From Crocinitomicaceae bacterium (GTDB taxonomy: Bacteria > Bacteroidota > Bacteroidia > Flavobacteriales_G > Salibacteraceae), in assembly GCA_002705995.1 (NCBI GenBank), contig PAJI01000032.1:1-35583 (forward strand): 35,583 bases of DNA. The letters run 5' to 3'. The position numbers and the translations under genes are program-made. The stretch's first letter is position 1. Each line of letters starts with the position of its first letter. Below are positions 30,846 through 35,583 of the stretch, piece by piece. The notes beneath the pieces were generated by a model. It did no database searches. It had not been told where the DNA came from and saw nothing but the letters and a program-made list of their open reading frames with translations.

Positions 30846-31549
30846 CTGTTTCCGTAAAACCAATCCCGTTCACCGCGCCGATGGTTCAAGCACTGTTGCG
30901 CGAGATCGAAGCGCCCGGCACGGGTAAACCGCAGACCAGACGGATCATTAAGCCGGGTCCGCCACCATGCCAAACTGGACCGAATGCAATGTATCGGCAC
31001 GGGGGCGGATGGCGATATTCTGGCGTTATTTATGATGATCAAGTGGTTGAATCTTGCCCCTACGGCAAGCCCGGCGATCTGCTTTATGTGCGGGAAAGCT
31101 ATTTTCAGCGCGGGCATTGGGAGCCGGTCAACGGCAAGAAGACCAAGGGCGGAAAGCAGAAATGGGAATTCACCCCGGAAAGCCATGAAATACAGTTTGC
31201 CGAGCCGGATGAATACCGCAAGGCCCGTGACGCAAAAGACCCTTTCACCGTGGCATGGCATAAGCGACTAGGCCGTTTCATGCCGCGCCGTTATAGCCGG
31301 ATCACGCTTGAGGTTACTGACCTGCGTGTCGAACGGTTGATGGATATCACGCGCGGCGACTGCATGTCGGAAGGCTGTCCATTCCAGAACATGGCAGACG
31401 GTCCTGATCCGCGAGACTGGTTTAAAGAACTGTTTCAATCAATCCACGGCGAGGACGTTATCAAGGCCAATCCTTGGCTTTGGGCCGTGTCCTTCACCCC
31501 ACACCTGATCAACGTCGATCAGTTCATCAAAGAGAGGGCTGCGGCATGA
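30842..31549 (+). CDS. ASCH/PUA-like phage protein (235 aa)
   Basis: The layout is the one I know from many phages: TRRIIKPGP, then KPGDLLYVRESYF, then RFMPRRYSRITLEVTDLRVE and RLMDITRGDCMSEGCPF, then NPWLWAVSF. These match the ASCH/PUA-like fold, which binds RNA or modified bases. It is ATGA-coupled between the methyltransferase and DUF5131 genes. Function is unknown. Confidence 0.75.
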   Translation: MTVSVKPIPFTAPMVQALLREIEAPGTGKPQTRRIIKPGPPPCQTGPNAMYRHGGGWRYSGVIYDDQVVESCPYGKPGDLLYVRESYFQRGHWEPVNGKKTKGGKQKWEFTPESHEIQFAEPDEYRKARDAKDPFTVAWHKRLGRFMPRRYSRITLEVTDLRVERLMDITRGDCMSEGCPFQNMADGPDPRDWFKELFQSIHGEDVIKANPWLWAVSFTPHLINVDQFIKERAAA

Positions 31550-32709
31550 CCAAAATCGAATGGACCCAACGCGAGGGAACCAAGGGCAAGACATGGAACC
31601 CGATGCGCGCGCGGAATAAGAAAACCGGTGGCGTCGGGCATTTCTGCGAGAAAGTCTCGCCGGGATGTAAGAACTGCTATGCCGAAACGTTCCAGAAGCG
31701 GTTTAAGAACCCTGTCAGGTACGCGGCACAGGATGCTGATCAGGTCGAAGTATTCCTTGATCAGAAGAAACTGGTTCAACCGATCGGTTGGAAGAAGCCT
31801 GCAACCATATTTGTTTGCAGCCAGACCGACCTGTTCTTGCACCACTACAAAAACGAATGGATCGATCAGGTGTTTGCCGTCATGGCGCTATGCCCGCAGC
31901 ATACCTTTATCGTGCTGACCAAGCGGATCAAGACCGCCCATCAATACATGACATCAATCGGCGGCGTGGATGACGTTCGGCTTGATGGATTCCGCGACGC
32001 CATGGTCGAAGGCATGGCGCAGAAAATTTACCATGATCGAACTGGGGAAGATCCGTCGATGTGGCTTGCCGTGCATTTCCCCCTGCCCAATGTCTGGCTT
32101 GGCGTGAGCGTCGAGGATCAGGCAGCAGCAGACCAACGCATTCCGGTATTGCTCGATACCCCGGCAGCGGTTCGATTCCTGAGTGTGGAGCCGTTGCTGG
32201 GGCCGGTAAATATCGAACCGTGGATTGGCGAAGCTATCTGTGCATCCACATACCAAGCCGCAGGCGAGAACTTTGACCGCTGCGATATGACTGGCAACCC
32301 TTGCGACGGAATAAGCTGGTGCATCGTCGGCGGAGAAAGCGGCCATAATGCCCGCCCGATGCATCCGGACTGGGCACGATCCTTGCGCGACCAGTGCAAG
32401 GCCGCTGGGGTGCCGTTCTTCTTTAAGCAGTGGGGTGCGTGGGCGCCAGTAACCGAAGAAGAAATCCCGGATAAATTCGGGCCTGTATGTGATCCATTCC
32501 GAACCATGTGCAGCAATGGATTTATTGGCGGATTAAGCCTTGATTCAGCATTCCTGCACGCCCCGCACCGATGGCCTCAGTGTTTCCCGCAAGGAGCAGA
32601 TGGAGACGCATCATGCACCCACGCTTACGTGCATCACATCGGCAAAAAAGCCGCAGGCCGCCTGCTCGATGGCGTCGAACACAACGAATGGCCGGAGGTG
32701 AAGTCATGA
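31546..32709 (+). CDS. DUF5131 / phage Gp37-Gp68 family protein (387 aa)
   Basis: It starts MTKIEWTQREGTKGKTWNP in an ATGA overlap. The signature CEKVSPGCKNCYAETF near residues 33-48 supplies a three-Cys cluster like that of radical-SAM-fold proteins. It is followed by IFVCSQTDLF, TFIVLTKR, NVWLGVSVED, FLSVEPLLGP, WCIVGGESG and FFFKQWGAW, all typical of this family. The reaction is not known to me. The cluster with methyltransferase and HD genes hints at nucleotide or DNA modification. Confidence 0.85.
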   Translation: MTKIEWTQREGTKGKTWNPMRARNKKTGGVGHFCEKVSPGCKNCYAETFQKRFKNPVRYAAQDADQVEVFLDQKKLVQPIGWKKPATIFVCSQTDLFLHHYKNEWIDQVFAVMALCPQHTFIVLTKRIKTAHQYMTSIGGVDDVRLDGFRDAMVEGMAQKIYHDRTGEDPSMWLAVHFPLPNVWLGVSVEDQAAADQRIPVLLDTPAAVRFLSVEPLLGPVNIEPWIGEAICASTYQAAGENFDRCDMTGNPCDGISWCIVGGESGHNARPMHPDWARSLRDQCKAAGVPFFFKQWGAWAPVTEEEIPDKFGPVCDPFRTMCSNGFIGGLSLDSAFLHAPHRWPQCFPQGADGDASCTHAYVHHIGKKAAGRLLDGVEHNEWPEVKS

Positions 32710-32954
32710 TCATAGCAGCAGCAATGATGATCGATGGTGAAGTCAAGGCCCTGCCCGCACCGGCAAGACATCACGACATAATCGGTCGATGGCCGATGCC
32801 GGATCATAAGCATGGACTGCAAGGCTTCATCGATAGCGATCACGGATTTGTCACCCGCAAGGAAGCATGCCGGATCGCCACCGAAGAAGGGCAACTCGAA
32901 GGTCGAACAAAGACAGGACCGAAAGACATTCTATTCAGCGAGGATCTTTGGTGA
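32706..32954 (+). CDS. Conserved small phage protein ending SEDLW (82 aa)
   Basis: It begins MIIAAAMMIDGEVKALPA and contains DHGFVTRKEACRIATEEGQ and the ending DILFSEDLW. This is the pattern of a widespread small phage protein found next to DUF5131 and J-domain genes. No function is established. Coupled ends on both sides. Confidence 0.75.
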   Translation: MIIAAAMMIDGEVKALPAPARHHDIIGRWPMPDHKHGLQGFIDSDHGFVTRKEACRIATEEGQLEGRTKTGPKDILFSEDLW

Positions 32955-33583
32955 TGACTGAAGCATACCCTCTTTCATGGCCGCAAGGCTTCAAGCGCAC
33001 TGCGCCAACCAAACGTCGCACTGCTCCTTTCGGCAAGACCGGTTCGCGCGGATACAAGCAATCTCTGACAACGGCTGATGGCTTGCAACGCCTTATCGAA
33101 CAACTCGAACTGATGGGCGCGATCAATTACGTGATCTCTACCAACGTCGAATTGCGCAATGATGGCCTCCCCAGATCAGGGAGACGTGCGCCAGATGATC
33201 CCGGTGTGGCGATCTATTTCCAGTTCTGCGGCAAGGCGCACTGCCTGCCATGTGACAGATGGAATTCCGTTGCAGATAACCTCGCTGCGGTTGCCAAACA
33301 CATCGAAGCGTTGCGCGGCATGGATCGCTGGGGTGTTGGTGATCTGGAAATGGCTTTCGCCGGGTTTAAGACACTGCCGCCACCCGGTGGTGGTGTTCCG
33401 GTCGATGAAGCTGCGCAACACAGCAACTGGTGGGATGTTCTTGGTGTTGATCCGGATGCCACGCCAGACAAGGTGCGAGATGCATTTCGCCGCCTCGCCA
33501 AGAAACACCACCCCGATACCGGGGGAGACCCCGACATAATGGCTGAACTGAACACGGCATATCAGGAGGGCATGAAGCGATGA
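32954..33583 (+). CDS. Phage protein with C-terminal J-domain (209 aa)
   Basis: The N-terminal part (to about residue 145) is the common phage module YPLSWPQGFKRT, then INYVISTNVELRNDGLP, DPGVAIYF, CDRWNSVADNL, IEALRGMDRWGVG. Residues 158-209 form a DnaJ J-domain (WWDVLGVDPDATPDKVRDAF) with the HPD tripeptide that activates DnaK ATPase. It may recruit host DnaK to phage replication or assembly complexes. The ATG used is the one coupled to the previous stop. Confidence 0.85.
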   Translation: MTEAYPLSWPQGFKRTAPTKRRTAPFGKTGSRGYKQSLTTADGLQRLIEQLELMGAINYVISTNVELRNDGLPRSGRRAPDDPGVAIYFQFCGKAHCLPCDRWNSVADNLAAVAKHIEALRGMDRWGVGDLEMAFAGFKTLPPPGGGVPVDEAAQHSNWWDVLGVDPDATPDKVRDAFRRLAKKHHPDTGGDPDIMAELNTAYQEGMKR

Positions 33584-34080
33584 CTGGATTTGACACAAAC
33601 AGCGGTGCCGTCATCAGTGATTGCGGCAAATACCGTTATCGCCTCTGGCGTATCTGGGACAAATCAAAACCCCTCGTCGGCTTCTGCATGCTCAATCCAA
33701 GCACCGCAGATGCAAGCGTTGATGATCCGACGATCCGTCGCTTGATCGGATTTGCAAAGTCATGGGGGTACGGCGGGTTTATCGTCGTCAATCTCTTTGC
33801 GATGCGGACGCCAAAGCCGGTGATGCTCAAAACTGCGGCCGATCCGGTAGGCCCGGACAACGCCAAGCACTTATCCGAGGTCGCCGGATTGGTCGATACC
33901 GTGATTTGTGCATGGGGAAATCATGGGAAATTTGCCATGGCAGACAAGCTGGCTATGGTTTGCATGCATGGGAAGACCGTGACCAAAGCCCTGCATATCA
34001 ATGCCGATGGTTCGCCGAAGCACCCGCTATACATCAAGGGTGATGCGGTGCCGGTTCCGTTTGATGGAGGCGATGCATGA
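33580..34080 (+). CDS. DUF1643-family protein (166 aa)
   Basis: The diagnostic stretches are YRYRLWRIW, FCMLNPSTADASVDDPTIRR, WGYGGFIVVNLFAMRTPKP and ICAWGNHG, in DUF1643 order and at typical length. The family occurs in phages and mobile elements and has no assigned reaction. ATGA-coupled on both sides. Confidence 0.85.
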   Translation: MTGFDTNSGAVISDCGKYRYRLWRIWDKSKPLVGFCMLNPSTADASVDDPTIRRLIGFAKSWGYGGFIVVNLFAMRTPKPVMLKTAADPVGPDNAKHLSEVAGLVDTVICAWGNHGKFAMADKLAMVCMHGKTVTKALHINADGSPKHPLYIKGDAVPVPFDGGDA

Positions 34081-34388
34081 GCGCATTACCAGCCAACATC
34101 CCGCCTCGTTGCATGTCGCTTGAACAGGCCTGTGAATATGTCGGCTTGACAAACGCTAACACCTTTCAAAAGGCGGTCGATGCGGGGATTTTCCGTCCCG
34201 TTCCATATCGCGATCATGCCGGGATCAGGAAAACTGTCTTTGACCGCAAGGCCTTGGACAAAGCCCTTGACGAAATAGGAGGTCTTACCAACGATGACGA
34301 CATGGCAAAACGATTGCTGCGGGAACGAATCAATGGCAGGGCCAAACGGGGAAAAGCTGCGGTATCTTACCCAGCGCCGCAACACTGA
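34077..34388 (+). CDS. Excisionase-like / HTH protein (103 aa)
   Basis: The N-terminal part (CMSLEQACEYVGLTNANTF) followed by RPVPYRDHAGIRKTVFDRKALDKAL is the short winged-helix layout of AlpA/Xis-type DNA-bending proteins. The gene overlaps the integrase by about 56 bases in another frame, the usual xis-int arrangement. It is likely the recombination directionality factor, though an AlpA-like regulator is possible. Confidence 0.7.
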   Translation: MSALPANIPPRCMSLEQACEYVGLTNANTFQKAVDAGIFRPVPYRDHAGIRKTVFDRKALDKALDEIGGLTNDDDMAKRLLRERINGRAKRGKAAVSYPAPQH

Positions 34389-35496
34389 CGGCACATTCAG
34401 GTATTATTGGCAACGAAGCGGGCAGCCTCTGACACGGCTGCCTGATCAGCGATCTCAGCGAATAAAGGTTCTTAATGCCTTGAACGAACTCGCCGACAAG
34501 AACTTCGAAATCGACAAGTCACTTCTGAAGAACCTGTCCGACAATGACCAACTTACAGCGCATGCAATCTCTCGCCTGGCAACGTTGGGGCAAGTCGTCG
34601 AAAACGAACACGATTACTATCCGGGTTCAATCGGCTGGGTGATTGCAAAGTACAAGAACAGCCGGAAATTCAAACAATTGGCTGAAGGAACAAAGAAGTT
34701 CTACGTCCAATACATGGATAAGGTCTACGACCTCGGCCCAAACCTTCCGATCTCTGCTTTTACAACCCCGATGCTGCAAGACTTCGTGGATGATTACGCT
34801 GATATCAAAGGAGCGGATCGGAAGCTTAAAACCATCCTTAACATTCTTTGTAAAACAGCCATCAAATGGGAAGTCACTGACAAGAACCCTGCGCAATTCG
34901 TTGAAACCAATGAAGGCAGCAGAAGGCAGGTTGTCTGGGAGGATGATCAGATATCAGAGTGGTATGATCTGGCACAACATGGCGAGAGATCCTTTGCAAC
35001 GATCACTGCGTTCATGCTGCTGCAGTTCACTGCCCAGCGACCAATTGATGTCCTGAAAATGTCCATCAACCACTATAACCAACAAACAAACTCAGTGCAG
35101 GTCAGGCAGCAGAAAACGGGTGCTTTTCTGGAAATCCCGTTACACGAACTCGCCATCGAGCATATCGCAGAAGCGGTTCGACGAGCAAAAGAAGCTGGCT
35201 GCACAACAATTGTGCAACATGAGGGTAAGCCATTTTATTATACGACTTTCCTGCGCCACTTCAGGAATGCGACCCCTGACCACATGAAACACCTTCAGCC
35301 TCGGGACTTGAGGCGCACGGCAGCGGTACGGATGTCAGAAGCAGGAGCCACGACGCAAGAGATCGCCGCAGTTGCCGGATGGTCGATTGATACGACATCA
35401 AGAATACTTGAGACATATGTCCCCAGAACACCCAAAATGGCTCAGGGCGCAATCGACAAATGGCAGAAGAACAAGCCAAGGAGTCTAACGCGTTAG
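34333..35496 (+). CDS. int: Tyrosine integrase (387 aa)
   Basis: The chosen start is MAGPNGEKLRYLTQRR; an in-frame ATG at 34294 is possible. A core-binding SAM-like domain lies at about residues 95-185. The catalytic domain has FTAQRPIDVLKM (Arg I), QQKTGAFLEIPL (Lys), LQPRDLRRTAAVRM with Arg where His is common, VAGWSIDTT with Trp at the second His place, and the nucleophile in ETYVPRT. The RDLRRT form is frequent in related phage integrases as I remember them. It would insert the phage at a host att site. Confidence 0.9.
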   Translation: MAGPNGEKLRYLTQRRNTDGTFRYYWQRSGQPLTRLPDQRSQRIKVLNALNELADKNFEIDKSLLKNLSDNDQLTAHAISRLATLGQVVENEHDYYPGSIGWVIAKYKNSRKFKQLAEGTKKFYVQYMDKVYDLGPNLPISAFTTPMLQDFVDDYADIKGADRKLKTILNILCKTAIKWEVTDKNPAQFVETNEGSRRQVVWEDDQISEWYDLAQHGERSFATITAFMLLQFTAQRPIDVLKMSINHYNQQTNSVQVRQQKTGAFLEIPLHELAIEHIAEAVRRAKEAGCTTIVQHEGKPFYYTTFLRHFRNATPDHMKHLQPRDLRRTAAVRMSEAGATTQEIAAVAGWSIDTTSRILETYVPRTPKMAQGAIDKWQKNKPRSLTR

Positions 35497-35502
35497 ACTT
35501 TT
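35482..35502 (+). terminator. Palindrome at the end of integrase, probable terminator
   Basis: An 18-base perfect palindrome (AGTCTAACGCGTTAGACT) overlaps the last integrase codons and stop and is followed by TTT. It can act as a terminator in both directions. Confidence 0.6.
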
Positions 35503-35537
35503 CACCTGTCTAAGTTATTGATTTTATTAAGTGGTAA

Positions 35538-35554
35538 TAGTACGACATGTACTA
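35538..35554. other. Short inverted repeat downstream of integrase
   Basis: TAGTAC-GACAT-GTACTA is a 6-bp perfect inverted repeat in an AT-rich stretch 40 bases past integrase. This is the place where an attachment core or integrase arm sites would lie. The second att copy is not in the window, so this is only a candidate. Confidence 0.3.
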
Positions 35555-35583
35555 CAGCGGCTAACGCTAAAACGTTGTTTCTC

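Larger units (their letters stand above)
1..35583. mobile_element. Temperate phage / prophage segment (incomplete)
   Basis: The window carries large terminase, portal, capsid, CI-like repressor, replication organiser, RecT, excisionase-like and tyrosine integrase genes in the divergent layout of a lambdoid-type temperate phage. Minus-strand genes run left from the switch at about 20 kb and plus-strand genes run right. The left edge cuts a gene and no tail or lysis genes are recognised, so the element continues beyond position 1. The right border is probably close to 35.5 kb because integrase is normally terminal. Whether it is an integrated prophage or a linearised phage genome cannot be told from this sequence. 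Confidence 0.95.

Noticed and set aside
35482-35499. Palindrome at the integrase end as the attachment core
   Set aside because: It overlaps coding sequence and is followed by T residues, so a terminator is simpler. No second copy exists in the window to support an att site.
1-35583. CRISPR array, reverse transcriptase or diversity-generating retroelement
   Set aside because: No regularly spaced near-identical repeats and no reverse-transcriptase motif (such as YADD with neighbours) were seen in any frame.

Overview
This window reads as the larger part of a temperate phage or prophage of an alphaproteobacterium. The base composition is moderately GC-rich, and several small proteins (the XRE regulator, the HD hydrolase, the GHSG-type phage protein, the J-domain phage protein) look like those I know from alphaproteobacterial phages. 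A Thalassospira-like marine host is my guess, not a demonstrated fact. No host gene and no complete attachment site are visible. The left edge cuts a phage gene, and the right edge lies just past the integrase.

Layout. From 20 kb down to 1 everything important is on the minus strand. It starts with a Cro/N-like first gene and a CII-like regulator. Next comes a tightly overlapping replication and DNA-processing block at 10.5-17.8 kb, holding a winged-helix replication organiser, a DnaA-domain-I-like protein, an adenine/cytosine-N4 methyltransferase, an HNH-AP2 endonuclease and a RuvC-like resolvase. A non-coding, terminator-rich stretch follows at 9.25-9.6 kb, and an accessory block at 8.4-9.2 kb includes an Acb2/Tad1-like signal-sponge candidate. 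Packaging and head genes end this arm: small terminase candidate, large terminase, P22-type portal, acidic scaffold and an N4-gp56/DUF4043-type major capsid protein. The portal and capsid types suggest a short-tailed virion, but tail genes are outside the window.

The switch lies at 19.9-21.3 kb. A CI-like repressor gene is flanked by two matching promoters, leftward at 19977-20005 and rightward at 21269-21297. Each has a G4-AT-C4 palindrome exactly inside its 17-bp spacer. The repressor has the S24 fold signature but lacks the Ser/Lys self-cleavage pair. Between repressor and rightward promoter are a terminator, a stretch that can fold as a three-way junction, and an operator-like array.

From 21.3 kb to the end genes run on the plus strand. 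Small coupled early ORFs come first. A recombination module follows: a 4Fe-4S RecB/Cas4-like nuclease, a RecT annealing protein, a Rad50-like ATPase with zinc hook and a DEDD exonuclease. Then come an XRE regulator, an HD nucleotidase, a C5 cytosine methyltransferase with an unusual internal repeat array, ASCH-like, DUF5131, J-domain and DUF1643 proteins, an excisionase-like protein and a tyrosine integrase.

The most interesting items are the Acb2/Tad1-like protein, the structured RNA candidates at 9.4-9.6 kb and 21.0-21.1 kb, the spacer-operator switch, the minimal protein-kinase-like ORF at 10.5 kb and the six-fold repeat in the cytosine methyltransferase.
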